The translations under genes were made by a program, and so were the position numbers. This document shows positions 1 through 10,000 of a stretch of 64,000 nt of DNA, one piece after another; position 1 is the first letter of the stretch, and each line of letters starts with the position of its first letter. Origin of the DNA: Lentimicrobium sp. L6 (GTDB lineage Bacteria; Bacteroidota; Bacteroidia; Bacteroidales; UBA12170); assembly GCF_013166655.1 (NCBI RefSeq), contig NZ_JABKCA010000009.1, positions 16,638 through 80,637 on the forward strand. The letters are read 5' to 3'. The notes beneath the pieces were generated by a model. That model saw only the letters and a list, made by a program, of their open reading frames with translations. It was not told the origin of the DNA and searched no databases.

Positions 1-55
1 ATATTGCTTAAAGCAGCAGTATTCAATATATATGTAAAAATGGGTATGAAAAGGT

Positions 56-673
56 TTAAGCTTTTTCCCATTCATTAGTTTCATGATTAAATTTCTTAAT
101 CACTCTTGCTGGGTTTCCTACAGCAACACTGTATGGTGGAATATCTTTAGTAACCACACTGCCTGCGCCCACCTGACATCTTTTACCAATGGTAACTCCT
201 GCTACAATCACTGAATTGGCTCCAATATGAGCATCCTCTTCAATGGTGATTCCTCTCACATCTAAATCTTGAGTTGAAGAGTTTTGGGTCCCATCTTTAT
301 AGCCATGATTAAAGCCAGCCATAAAAACATGTTGACCAGTTCCAGAGCCACTTTTCATGGTGACAGGTCCAATGATAACTGTTCCAATACCAACTCGGCA
401 TCTATCACCAATAATCACATCTCCTGACCCGTTATTGACAGTGGTAAAGCTTTCCACCGTAGAGTAGGCTCCAACATCAAACTTATTATAAGGCATCACA
501 TCGATTCTTGATTGTCGTCTTCTGATTAAGGCATGTTTGCCTTTTTTATGAAAGAAAGGATTCACAAATAATCGAATCCACAACCTAGGCCGAGGACGAC
601 GAGGAGGATGAATCATCCACATCACCAATCTTTTTAATCTGGGGTCAGATTTTAGTTTTTCTTTTAGTCCCAT
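56..673 (-). CDS. Hexapeptide-repeat (LbH) acyltransferase, WcaF/NodL-like
   Basis: Probable acetyl-CoA-dependent O- or N-acetyltransferase that decorates a sugar of a surface glycan. What is seen: a very basic N-terminal stretch (about residues 1-55, many Arg, Lys and Pro), then a left-handed beta-helix of hexapeptide turns. The family-typical ending IPPYSVAVGNPARVI is present near the C-terminus. A His in MAGFNHGY sits where the catalytic His of this fold is usually found. At 205 residues it is a normal length. It is the last gene of a minus-strand run of glycosyltransferases, 11 bp after the preceding one, so a role in the same glycan is likely. The acceptor sugar cannot be read from sequence. 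The 55 bp to the left hold no gene I can support. Confidence 0.85.
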   Translation of the reverse strand: MGLKEKLKSDPRLKRLVMWMIHPPRRPRPRLWIRLFVNPFFHKKGKHALIRRRQSRIDVMPYNKFDVGAYSTVESFTTVNNGSGDVIIGDRCRVGIGTVIIGPVTMKSGSGTGQHVFMAGFNHGYKDGTQNSSTQDLDVRGITIEEDAHIGANSVIVAGVTIGKRCQVGAGSVVTKDIPPYSVAVGNPARVIKKFNHETNEWEKA

Positions 674-684
674 AGTCTTATCAT

Positions 685-1893
685 TTAAAGGTCTTTCCAG
701 CCATTTTCAAAAGCAGTTACATATTTGAATATCTCTTTTACATTATTTTCCCAAGAGTGACTTGTGCCACAAGATATGCGCTCCTTTTGTAGTTCTTTAG
801 AATCCTCATTTAAGGCTTTGTCAATGACGGCGACCCATTCTTCATGAGTAGAAGCCAAATAGGTATGGTCTTTAAAATAATCCATGGCTTTAGTTGCGGA
901 GCCAATGGTTGGTTTTCCCATGGCCAAATATTCATCTATTTTTCTAGGGTAGTTTCCAATGGTAGCATCATTAATCAACTGAGGGTTCATGGCTATATCA
1001 AAAGCTTTAATATAGGATGGAAGCTGGCTACTATCGCGGCTTCCCAAGAAATGCACATTCTCTAATTTATGTAATTCTGAAGCTTCAAATTTCTCATCTT
1101 CCGGCCCTACTAAAACGATACTCCACTTTGGCCTTTTTTTGGCCATAAAGACTAATAAATCAATATCTAATCTTCTACTCGATAAGAAACCAACATATCC
1201 TATTACAGGACTTTTAAATTCTTTCATATCCTCAGGAATAGGAATACTTCCATCTGCATCTCTAAAAAGACTCACGTCGCAGCCTTGTCCAACCATATAA
1301 CTATGCTTGTTAAACTGGCGGCCATATTCTGCATAGAGGGTAGAGTTGTTCACAACCACATCCGCTTTTTCAACCAATTTAGGCTCAATCCTTAAACCAT
1401 GCTTCCTCCAATAGGGATTCTTGGTGAGGTAATCCCGCATATAATAAACGTAGGTTTTGGGCTTCAAAAGCTCTTTTTGATGTAAGCCTGTAAACATGTT
1501 GCTATCATTAAAGATGATAAAGTCTTTAAATCCAAGATGGTCTATAGCTTCTTGAATATCTGCAGCAAATTTTCTATTGTTCCTTTTATTGATAAAGTCG
1601 TAAAGTTTGCCATCAGGAAGCCAATTGATGGATTCTATCATACGGTGTGGATATAAGTTCCACATGTTGGTAGAAAGTTGTACTAGATTATCTTCTTTTC
1701 CTTCACAAATTCGGATTCTTTTTTGAGTTCTTTCATCCGAGGCTTTGTTTTTTTTCGTGTTTCTGTCTAAAGGAGAATTTACATAAAGTACTCGGTTGTA
1801 CTTTGACATTTCCTCAGCAATATTTTTACAATTGCTACCGATTTCAATGTCCCAAGGTTGAATCCCTATGACAATAATGTCTCGTCCAATCAT
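685..1893 (-). CDS. Glycosyltransferase, GT4/GT1-like (GT-B fold)
   Basis: Likely transfers a sugar from a nucleotide-sugar donor during polysaccharide assembly on the cytoplasmic side. The N-terminus starts directly with a Rossmann-type strand (RDIIVIGIQPWDIE). The C-terminal half has the GT-B donor-binding pattern: GYVGFLSSRRLD starting the second Rossmann domain, a VGPED strand end, and PRKIDEYLAMGKPTIGSA, the usual glycosyltransferase family 4 signature around the nucleotide-sugar site. There is no signal peptide or membrane segment. At 402 aa it is a typical length. The gap to the upstream GT2 gene is one base, so the two are almost certainly co-transcribed. It resembles TuaH-type enzymes, but specificity is unknown. 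Confidence 0.85.
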   Translation of the reverse strand: MIGRDIIVIGIQPWDIEIGSNCKNIAEEMSKYNRVLYVNSPLDRNTKKNKASDERTQKRIRICEGKEDNLVQLSTNMWNLYPHRMIESINWLPDGKLYDFINKRNNRKFAADIQEAIDHLGFKDFIIFNDSNMFTGLHQKELLKPKTYVYYMRDYLTKNPYWRKHGLRIEPKLVEKADVVVNNSTLYAEYGRQFNKHSYMVGQGCDVSLFRDADGSIPIPEDMKEFKSPVIGYVGFLSSRRLDIDLLVFMAKKRPKWSIVLVGPEDEKFEASELHKLENVHFLGSRDSSQLPSYIKAFDIAMNPQLINDATIGNYPRKIDEYLAMGKPTIGSATKAMDYFKDHTYLASTHEEWVAVIDKALNEDSKELQKERISCGTSHSWENNVKEIFKYVTAFENGWKDL

Positions 1894-1894
1894 T

Positions 1895-3109
1895 TTATTT
1901 TTTTTGGTTCTTAATATTTTTAATATTTGTTCCGGTACTCGTATGCTTAGTATGTAAGAATTTTTGGTTGGCTCCTCTAACTTTCAATAATGATAAAAAC
2001 ATGAGGAAAAATCCTTTTGGTAGTGAAATAATCGCTTTTAAAGTTTGTTTATTATAGAATTTCCTAGGTACAGAAATCACAAAAGTGATAAATACCAAAG
2101 CAAATAGTTTGATCCAAAGTATGGCCATTGGGTGGGGGTAGAAAAACAGAGAGATGAAGAATATTATTCCCATGAATCCTAATAAGAGAATACGGGGAGG
2201 CAAGAAAGTATGAAAGGCCTTATTAAAGAAGTCTATGTTTCCTTTAGTGATTAATGCCAAGAAAGATTTAAAGAAAAATCTTTTGAAGTAAACGATTTGA
2301 GCGCTAAGCCACCTTCTTCTTTGGTTTTGAAAAACTTCGGCTTTTTGCACTTTCTCATCATAGCAATAGGCATCTTCTATATATTCAATGGTAATGCCGT
2401 CTCTACACATCTTTAAATCTATTTCTTTATCAAAACCACCAATGGCATGTACTTCACTCATCATCTTCTTAAAAAAGGTGTATTCAAAAGCCATTCCAGA
2501 ACCGATGATGGCACTGGAAACGCCCATGATTCTGGAGCCTTTTCTAAAGATGTGGTTATTTATATCCTCACTTACGGCATCGAGAATGGCGAAGTTCGAA
2601 TCTGTATTCTTTGCAACTCTATGTCCTTGTACTGCTTTAAATCCAGCTCTGAAAGCTTCATCCATTTTAGTAATGAAATCTTCTTCCATAAGGTTGTCGG
2701 CATCTAGAATTAAAGCCACATCGTAGTCGTCGCCTAAAACTTCCATGGTTTTGTTCAGAGCTTTTGACTTTGTGCTTTTATCGAAAGATACTTCGATCAC
2801 TTTGATGGGTAGCTTTTTTAAGGCAACAATGGTTTCTGGTTGATAGGAATCACAAATAGCTATTACATCGTATAATTCTTTAGGATAATCTTGATGTAGC
2901 GCATCCTCACAAACTTCTACAATAACTTCATCCTCTTTATAACCAGGAATCATAACAGCATATTTACGCTTTTTATCATCAATGGGTTTGGGTTTTTTAT
3001 ATTTAAATAAACCTGCCAAAGCAAAGATGAAGATATACAAGGTTGTGATGAGTAGATAGACGAAAAATACCCATTGGATGATGTTTAATATTGTTAAGAT
3101 AATGTCCAT
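1895..3109 (-). CDS. Membrane glycosyltransferase family 2, cellulose-synthase-like
   Basis: Integral membrane GT2 enzyme, probably polymerising or extending a glycan at the inner membrane. One N-terminal membrane segment (about 10-33) is followed by a GT-A domain opening at AVMIPGYKED (51-60). The metal-binding LDADN is at about 135-139, and a QNQRRRW motif of the processive-type Q(x)xRW class follows. Two to three hydrophobic segments occur in the last 100 residues. The tail is Lys/Asn rich. It lies between two other glycosyltransferases with 1-bp and 7-bp gaps. The QxxRW motif favours a processive enzyme, but non-processive N-acetylglucosaminyl- or glucosyltransferases share it. Confidence 0.85.
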   Translation of the reverse strand: MDIILTILNIIQWVFFVYLLITTLYIFIFALAGLFKYKKPKPIDDKKRKYAVMIPGYKEDEVIVEVCEDALHQDYPKELYDVIAICDSYQPETIVALKKLPIKVIEVSFDKSTKSKALNKTMEVLGDDYDVALILDADNLMEEDFITKMDEAFRAGFKAVQGHRVAKNTDSNFAILDAVSEDINNHIFRKGSRIMGVSSAIIGSGMAFEYTFFKKMMSEVHAIGGFDKEIDLKMCRDGITIEYIEDAYCYDEKVQKAEVFQNQRRRWLSAQIVYFKRFFFKSFLALITKGNIDFFNKAFHTFLPPRILLLGFMGIIFFISLFFYPHPMAILWIKLFALVFITFVISVPRKFYNKQTLKAIISLPKGFFLMFLSLLKVRGANQKFLHTKHTSTGTNIKNIKNQKK

Positions 3110-3116
3110 AGCCGTA

Positions 3117-4070
3117 TTATTTTGATTCTTCTAAGCGAGGGCTTAGTTTTATTTTCTTATCAAATAGGTGTGCTAGATGCCATAATACCCCCTTATTATA
3201 GGCTCTAATATATTTCGGATTTCCTTTGATAGCAATCATCAACGAGTTTTTTGGTACTGCCACGAAAAGCTGGTACAAGATAGCTAAAAAATAAGTCATA
3301 CCAGAAAAATTTCGTCTTAAATATAGAATTCTATTTCGAGTCATATAATAAGCTCGTAAAGGGCTCACTCTTCCTCCAGTAGAAATAGATTCCTTGTGAT
3401 ATATTAATGAATTATGAACGTAATATATTTTATATCCAGCGTCTTTGATTCTATGTGCCCAATCCAGTTCTTCATAATAGAGGAAAAAGATATCAGCCAT
3501 CAGTCCAACTTTATTTATGGCTTCCATGGATACCATCATTGCGGCGCCATGTCCATAGCTAGCTTCACAATCCTCTTCATATTGTCCTACATCCTTTTCT
3601 CCAAAACCTTTAGCTCCTCCCCGTTGTGTGATGGGGTTAATAGGTTCGTATCCCACATACTGCAAGGTGTCGGGTGAATGGAAAAATCTAATTTTTGGAC
3701 CAACAATTCCAATACTTGGATCGCTCTCCATTTTGGCTACTAATGGTTCTAAGAAGTCTGGTTCCACTTCTGTATCATTATTTAGCATCAAAATATACTT
3801 CCCTTTAGCCACATTGATTCCTAAATTATTTCCGCCAGCAAAGCCCAAATTTTCTTTACTTTCAATATAGATAATTTCAGGGCATTCTTCTTTTACTTGT
3901 TTCGGATTTTCGTCGGGGCTTGCATTGTCAACAATGATGATTTCTATATTGGGATAGGTGATTTTTCTCAATGATTTAACCATTTCAATAGTCACGTCTG
4001 CATGACCATATTGCACAGAAACAATGCTTACAAGAGGAAGGTTATTTTGTGAATTGTTCGAATTCTCCAT
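3117..4070 (-). CDS. Glycosyltransferase family 2, rhamnosyltransferase (WbbL)-like
   Basis: Cytoplasmic GT-A transferase probably adding rhamnose or a related sugar. The N-terminal strand PLVSIVSVQYGH is followed by IIIVDNASPDEN, the WbbL-class NLGFAGGNN (about 74-82) and the metal-binding LNNDTEVEPDF (from about 96). Then come a DELDWAHR-like acceptor/catalytic region (EELDWAHRIKDAGYKI) and a C-terminal hydrophobic helix typical of this subgroup. It is 317 aa. It is the first gene of the visible minus-strand glycan operon. About 120 bp upstream separate it from the terminator of the next gene, so its promoter should lie there. I found no convincing -7 box. Confidence 0.87.
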   Translation of the reverse strand: MENSNNSQNNLPLVSIVSVQYGHADVTIEMVKSLRKITYPNIEIIIVDNASPDENPKQVKEECPEIIYIESKENLGFAGGNNLGINVAKGKYILMLNNDTEVEPDFLEPLVAKMESDPSIGIVGPKIRFFHSPDTLQYVGYEPINPITQRGGAKGFGEKDVGQYEEDCEASYGHGAAMMVSMEAINKVGLMADIFFLYYEELDWAHRIKDAGYKIYYVHNSLIYHKESISTGGRVSPLRAYYMTRNRILYLRRNFSGMTYFLAILYQLFVAVPKNSLMIAIKGNPKYIRAYNKGVLWHLAHLFDKKIKLSPRLEESK

Positions 4071-4191
4071 TAGATTAGATTTAATTGTTTCTAATTATAA
4101 AAATAGTAAAAATTAGAGCCAAATCAAAGTTTTGTTTAAATATTTCAGAATTTGGACAAAATAAAATTGATATCATGAAATGAGTTGGATC

Positions 4192-4215
4192 AAAAAAAGC
4201 GGCCGTAAGCCGCTT
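4192..4215 (-). terminator. Rho-independent terminator after the SGNH lipoprotein gene
   Basis: A perfect 7-bp stem AAGCGGC / GCCGCTT with loop CGTAA. On the minus strand it is followed by a run of seven T (plus-strand A at 4192-4198). It lies 25 bp past the stop of the SGNH gene and separates it from the glycan operon. Confidence 0.85.
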
Positions 4216-4239
4216 CATTATTCTTTGTTAAAATTCATT

Positions 4240-5688
4240 TTAAGGAAATTCAACGCCATTATACGCTGAAATATTTACAGTGGAAATGGCTGAATTATAC
4301 TTTTTATTGATGGCCTGTATAAAGTAATTGCTGACCATGGCATTCCCACGAGGGGAAAGGTGAATTCCATCTAAGCTGAATACACCACCTGATACAAAAT
4401 CAGCATTTAGGTTGATTCCATCAACAGTAATTCCATCTTTAACTTCATTAAAAATACTGTTAACATCTACCAAGGCCCAATCGTATTGTTCGGCTGTGTT
4501 TTTAATTACTGTGTTGTAGGAATTTATTGTTGTGGCTACCAAATGCATTTCATCAGCATCTAAAACATATTTATTTGGAATGCCGAAAGGCAAAGGTAGA
4601 GCAATTCCATCAACAGCCATGAAGCTTCCCATTCCCATGGCTAAACTATCTTGTGGTGTTCTTAATGTTAAAAGTTCACTGGCAGTCATTTGTCTGAACT
4701 GAACTCTTTGCATCAATAGCTTGTTAAGTGGGTCAGTAGTTGTATCAGCAATAGCATCAAGGAGGTCTCCGTATATAAAGTTATTGTCTTCGATAAGAAA
4801 GAGGTTGGCTCCAGGTTTAAATTCGATATTATAGGAAAATTCAGGTAAGCCAGCCTGTGAGAGGATAGCGTTCATTTGCCCCTCGATAAAACTCAATCCT
4901 AGATTCATTTGGGCAGCAGTAGTTGCATCAATTTCCAAGGCATTATTGGGGACGGTATTAAAATAGGCTGCACTAGTTATTTCTGGAATATTAGCTAAAA
5001 CACCTTTAGCTCCTGTTGAAGCTAAGGTTTGGGCTAAAGCACCATAATAATTAGTGAAGTCTGCAAGAGGAGTGATAAAATCACCGGCTCCACCAGAGCT
5101 GGCATACCCTAGAACATCATTATTTCCTATCCATAAAGAAAAGAAAGTGGGGTTCATTGCGAGAGCTTGTTCAATAACAGTGGTATTTGGTGTTGTGGCA
5201 AAACGGATATAATAAGGATTAGCTAAGCCAGCTGCTAAATTCTCTATGTTTCCATAACCTGGGGCTAAGAGATGACTCACTTTAGCACCTGGAACACCAA
5301 GGTTATTAACTGTATAATTTAAGGGTGGAAAGAAAGCTTCTAAGTCACCATCTTCGGCAGGAACTGGAGCTAGACTTCCATTTACCACTGCTAATTTGAG
5401 TTTCCCCGGTAAAATACCTTGTTCACTCATAACAGCTGGTTGAACAAATTCTCCACCACCAACTTCTTTAAATTGAGTAGCCAATAAATTAGTCCACGAT
5501 TGCTCTTGTGCTCTGCGGTATAAAGCGCCATCGGCATAACCTGCCGTTAGTGAATTTCCTAGTGCCACATAATTTGAAAAGTCTGCTTTTCCGGCACTGG
5601 GTTCAAATCCATCGTTAATTTCTGGCTTACAAGACAATAGGCCTAAGGCTATTGCAGCCAAGAATATATATTTATTTTTCATCTTCAT
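4240..5688 (-). CDS. SGNH/GDSL-family hydrolase lipoprotein
   Basis: Envelope-attached esterase or lipase-like hydrolase. A lipoprotein signal ends in LGLLSC with the lipobox Cys at residue 20. The SGNH blocks can be read: block I as ALGNSLTAGY (nucleophile Ser about 46, GNS instead of the usual GDS), block III as IGNND, and block V as DGIHLSPRGN with Asp about 440 and His about 443. At 482 aa it is longer than simple GDSL enzymes, with a long central insert. It is followed after 8 bp (upstream on this strand) by a FadL-type porin. That pairing recurs in Bacteroidota and suggests action on a lipidic or esterified substrate that enters through the porin. ATG at 5688 is used; an internal Met three codons on would serve equally. 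Confidence 0.88.
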   Translation of the reverse strand: MKMKNKYIFLAAIALGLLSCKPEINDGFEPSAGKADFSNYVALGNSLTAGYADGALYRRAQEQSWTNLLATQFKEVGGGEFVQPAVMSEQGILPGKLKLAVVNGSLAPVPAEDGDLEAFFPPLNYTVNNLGVPGAKVSHLLAPGYGNIENLAAGLANPYYIRFATTPNTTVIEQALAMNPTFFSLWIGNNDVLGYASSGGAGDFITPLADFTNYYGALAQTLASTGAKGVLANIPEITSAAYFNTVPNNALEIDATTAAQMNLGLSFIEGQMNAILSQAGLPEFSYNIEFKPGANLFLIEDNNFIYGDLLDAIADTTTDPLNKLLMQRVQFRQMTASELLTLRTPQDSLAMGMGSFMAVDGIALPLPFGIPNKYVLDADEMHLVATTINSYNTVIKNTAEQYDWALVDVNSIFNEVKDGITVDGINLNADFVSGGVFSLDGIHLSPRGNAMVSNYFIQAINKKYNSAISTVNISAYNGVEFP

Positions 5689-5696
5689 TCCTTTCC

Positions 5697-6911
5697 TTAA
5701 AAGTTATAATTGATTCCAATACCAAATATGGAAGCTGCTGTTTTGTATCTGCCTTCAAAATTATCGGGCTCATACATTTTTACGCTTTCTTTTCCATGAG
5801 TTCCTAGGTAAGTTAAATCGACACTAAGGTTCTTATAGGCCATGATGCTGAGGCCAAAAGTATAGGCCCAAGTATCGAGGCTTACGGTTTCTGGAGTAAA
5901 ATATTTTTCGTTGGTAGGAGTAGGGTCGAAATATCCACCAGCTCTAAAAATAAACATGTTGTTAAGTTTATATTCTAGACCCAATCTAGGAATCAAAGTA
6001 TTAGAGTATTCTCTAGTGTTGATATTGTTAAGTATATCTCCATCTTCTTCAAATGTGAAGCTAAGTTCTTTATAGCTTCCCCAAAATACATAGTTTATTT
6101 CCAAGGCTGCCAAAAATTTCTCTGTCACTTGATAACTGATTCCAAAGTCTAAATTAGCTGGCAGAGGAAGTTCTGCACTAAATTTATTATTGGGAGCCAC
6201 TATGGATTCTAGGCTCTCTGGAATACGGAAAATGGCTGTTCCTCCATCCACTTTCATGGTAATTTGACTGCGGTAGGCGATACCGATATTCAATTTTTGA
6301 GTGGCATGATAATAGACTCCAATATTAAAACCGGCACCAAAATCACTACCTTTTAATCTTGTATATGACTGTTCGCTATAGGGTAAAGCTTTTTGCAGAT
6401 CTACATTTCCTTGTACTAAGACCAATCCCGCTCCAATACCAAGCTTATCGTTGATTTTATAAGAAAGGGTTGGTTGAATATAGAAAGCTTGTAAAGAGAT
6501 TTCTTGGATTAAGTTTTTACCTGCCCAATCTTTATCCCATTTGGCTGAGGATCCATAAGGGGTGTAAAATCCAACTCCTAGAGTTAATTTGTCGCTTAAT
6601 TTTGCAGCACCATAAAGGTAAGCTGGAGTGCTTAAGGGATTATCGGTTTCCGCGGTGTAGCTAGAGGTGGTAGATTGATAAATCACATTACTATTGATGA
6701 AATTGGCGCCTACTTGGAAGCTGTATTCTGTTTTCATCATGGACAGGGCTCCAGGATTATAGAAAATACTACTGGCTCCAAAATTTGTTGAAGTTCCAAT
6801 CAGGCCCATTCCTGTTTGTTTTTGTCCTTGCAATCGAACTTGATATCCTCCTGCGAATAAAGATATACTCATTCCTATCAGAAAGATACTGATGATTATT
6901 ATATTTCTCAT
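5697..6911 (-). CDS. OmpP1/FadL-family outer-membrane transporter
   Basis: Outer-membrane beta-barrel for hydrophobic substrates, FadL-like. Signal peptide about 1-20 ending SLFAGG. The early segment GYQVRLQGQKQTGMG followed by ASSIFYNPGALS is the recognisable FadL N-terminal hatch region (the NPA-type motif appears as YNPGALS). The rest shows alternating beta strands ending in an aromatic C-terminal residue (GIGINYNF), as barrels of this family do. It is 404 aa. It forms a two-gene unit with the SGNH lipoprotein 8 bp downstream. The substrate (fatty acids, aromatics or others) cannot be determined. Confidence 0.87.
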   Translation of the reverse strand: MRNIIIISIFLIGMSISLFAGGYQVRLQGQKQTGMGLIGTSTNFGASSIFYNPGALSMMKTEYSFQVGANFINSNVIYQSTTSSYTAETDNPLSTPAYLYGAAKLSDKLTLGVGFYTPYGSSAKWDKDWAGKNLIQEISLQAFYIQPTLSYKINDKLGIGAGLVLVQGNVDLQKALPYSEQSYTRLKGSDFGAGFNIGVYYHATQKLNIGIAYRSQITMKVDGGTAIFRIPESLESIVAPNNKFSAELPLPANLDFGISYQVTEKFLAALEINYVFWGSYKELSFTFEEDGDILNNINTREYSNTLIPRLGLEYKLNNMFIFRAGGYFDPTPTNEKYFTPETVSLDTWAYTFGLSIMAYKNLSVDLTYLGTHGKESVKMYEPDNFEGRYKTAASIFGIGINYNF

Positions 6912-6990
6912 AAATTGATGTATTTGTTACTGCAAAGGTAACATTCTAAATTTCAGCGTGAAATTGTGATTTCTTAGTAATTAGTTAAAA

Positions 6991-7025
6991 ATAAAAAGGG
7001 TGTTACATTTAACTGCAACACCCTT
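6991..7025 (-). terminator. Rho-independent terminator after the tricorn-like protease gene
   Basis: A 9-bp perfect stem AAGGGTGTT (6996-7004) / AACACCCTT (7017-7025) with a 12-nt loop. On the minus strand it is followed by a T-rich tract. It lies 30 bp beyond the protease stop codon. Confidence 0.8.
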
Positions 7026-7054
7026 ATTATTATTATTATTTATGACTTAGATTT

Positions 7055-10000
7055 CTATTGAATCTGCTCCAAAAGAATTTCTACAGCTTTCTCCAATTGC
7101 TCGTCTTTCCCATTCGCTCGCGAATCGGGTTTTATATCAACGATGATATCTGGAGTAGCAGGAACCAACTCCATATTGGCATCACTTTCTTTTACATACC
7201 ATCCCCTAAATGGCAATCTGATATAGCCACCATCAATTAAGCCTTTACCTCCAGTTGAGATAACTGCACCAAATGTTGGTGTTCCAACTAAAGTACCAAG
7301 GTTATTGCTTTTATAGGCATGTGAAAAGATTTCTGCATTGGAATACGAGTTCTGATTACATAATGCAATACTTGGCTTAGTCCAGCTGGCAAAAGGAAGT
7401 CTTTCACCAAATGCATAATGCTCTCTGAAGTTTTTATGCTCTTTTTCTAGATCTTTTGTAGCGCCTCTAGGTACTGTGTAAGCATGTTGTTTCACCGTTA
7501 AAACAGCCATTAAGTAGTCTGTAGTCCATCCACCACCATTATATCTAACATCAATTAATATACCTTTTTTACCATATCCTGCAGCCATTAAATCTCTTTC
7601 GAAAAGCTCGAAACTGGGCCAACCCATGGCTTTAATATGGAGATATCCTAATTCACCATTGGACAATTCGTCCACTAAATTTCTATTGAATTCTACCCAA
7701 TCATTATATTTCTCGGTGTTTAGGTCTGATGTTGGACGGATGACGATTTCTTTATCATTGCCCTCTCTATCTACATTAAGAATAGTGGCTTGGTTGGTTT
7801 TGTTGGCAAGTATTTCATAAAGATTAGATTCCTCAGAAAGTTCTTCTTGGTTGATGGCTGTGATGATATCACCTGGCATTAATTGGCTTTCTTCTTTATC
7901 TGCAGGGCTTCCTTTGAGGATTCTGTCAATTTGAATTCCATTATTATTAGAGCTGAATTCTATACCTAATAAAGCAGCACTTTCCGCTTTTTTCTCTTTG
8001 CTTCTAGGTCCATATAAGCCCATATGGCTGGCATTAATTTCACCCAACATCCAATTGAATATTTCTCTGAAATCCTCATCGGTGCTAGCACTTAAAGCTA
8101 TGGATTGGTAAATGTCTTTTATTTGATTCCAATCTCTTCTGTGGAATTTAGGGTCGTAGAAACCTTGGTTGATGGCTTTCCATCCTTGTTCAAAAACTTG
8201 TGCTCTCTGGGCTTGTAAATCTACATCCACAACTGCTTTAACAGGAATGTTTTCCATCTTATCACCTGTGAGTTTTAGTCTCCCTGGTTTTCCTCCTTTA
8301 TTCAATAAATAAAGATATTTGCCATCTGGACTTAATTGCATTCCTCTTCCAGCCTTCCCTTTTTGGGTAATGGCTTTCACTTCTTTTTTGTCCCAACGGA
8401 TTTTGTAAAGGTCGGTTTTGCCATCTTCATTGCTATTAGAGGTGAAATAGATGAAATCACTATCTTCAGAAAATATAGGGCTTCCTTCGTTTCCAGGAAG
8501 AGAGGTTAATTGAAACAATCGATTATAAATTTGATCGAAATCTATTTTTACTTCTACTTTATCTTCGTCTTTTTTCTTATCATCGTCTTCAGAATCCTCT
8601 AATTTCCATTCTGTCATGGTTTTTTCATAGTCTTTCTTTTGCAACCAAACATACCAAATATCATAATTGCCATAGTTTCTGATGGAGGAGAAGGCTAGCT
8701 TTTTACCATCAGGACTCCAAGACGGACTGGCATCTGTTCTGGGGTGCATACTCACATTTACTGGGGCCATGCTGTTGTCAGCTTTGTGAATGTAAATTTC
8801 TCTATTAAAATCCAAGTCAGATTTTGAATAAGCTAAGTATTGATCGTCAGGACTCCAGCAAACTCCTGAAGGCTCTGCCCAAGTATCTAGTAGTGTAATT
8901 TCGTTTTTGGTCGATCCCTTTTCATTGATGTCGGCTACAACTAATTGGCCATCTCCGATAAGGTAGGCTACTTTGGTCTTTTCATTAGATAGAACGAGTT
9001 TATTTATGTCTTCCTCAGCTGAGATGACTTTCTTAATTTCGTGCTTCAAAGATTTAAATAAGTTTACTTCTTTTTCATCAGAGGATGCTAAAGAGAAAAC
9101 TTCATTTACACCATTTCTATTGCTGATAAATAGTAAGCAAGTATCATTTAACCATACAGGATCAGAATTAATAAATGAATCGTTGCTTAATGTTTTGGTG
9201 AAGTTGTCTTTATCTTTGGCTTGTGTGATAAAGATATTTCCTTTGATACTGGATGCTAAATATTTTCCATTTGGAGATACTTGATAAGCATTTACTTCGC
9301 CAGTAAATGTTTCGTGTTTAATATTGTTTTTTCTGTTTTCAAAATCCATTTTCAAATTTAAAGCCATGGCTTTAGTGGAATTGCTTTCTTGCAGATAAAT
9401 ATGGTTTCCGCTTTCCAATGCCAATAATTTTTTCTCTGGTGCATAAGAGAAGTAGCGTAAACCAAAGTCTTTAAATGAAGTTTTGGTTTCTATTTTCATT
9501 GTTGGAAGGAAAATGTGGTTGAGTTGGTAAATCTGAGCTCCGTTGCTACTGATGTAGAATAAGCTTTCGTCATTTTCCCAAATAGGATAAAACTCATTAT
9601 AGTTCTCTGCGGTGATTTGAGTATAGCTCTTGTCTTTTTTATTGAAAATCCAAATGTCTCTGTTAGCAGATCCTTGATAAGCCTGACGAGCTATTCTGCA
9701 ACTACCTCTTACAAAAGCTACTTGTTTACCATCTGGAGATTCAATAGCATTACTTCCTAATGCTTCCATCAGTTTTGTTGGATTTCCTCCTTCTGGTGAA
9801 ACATAGAATATTTCTTGATCTCTTTCTACCTGAGCTGAAATTCTTCTAGTCTCGAATACAATTCTATCGGCTATAGCCCAAGAATTTACTTTATCATTTG
9901 AAGGGTGAAATGTCAAACGTTTTAATCCGGAGCCATTTTTGTTGATGACGAAGACATCCTCCGAGCCATATCTATTAGATGAGAAGGCAATTTGATTACC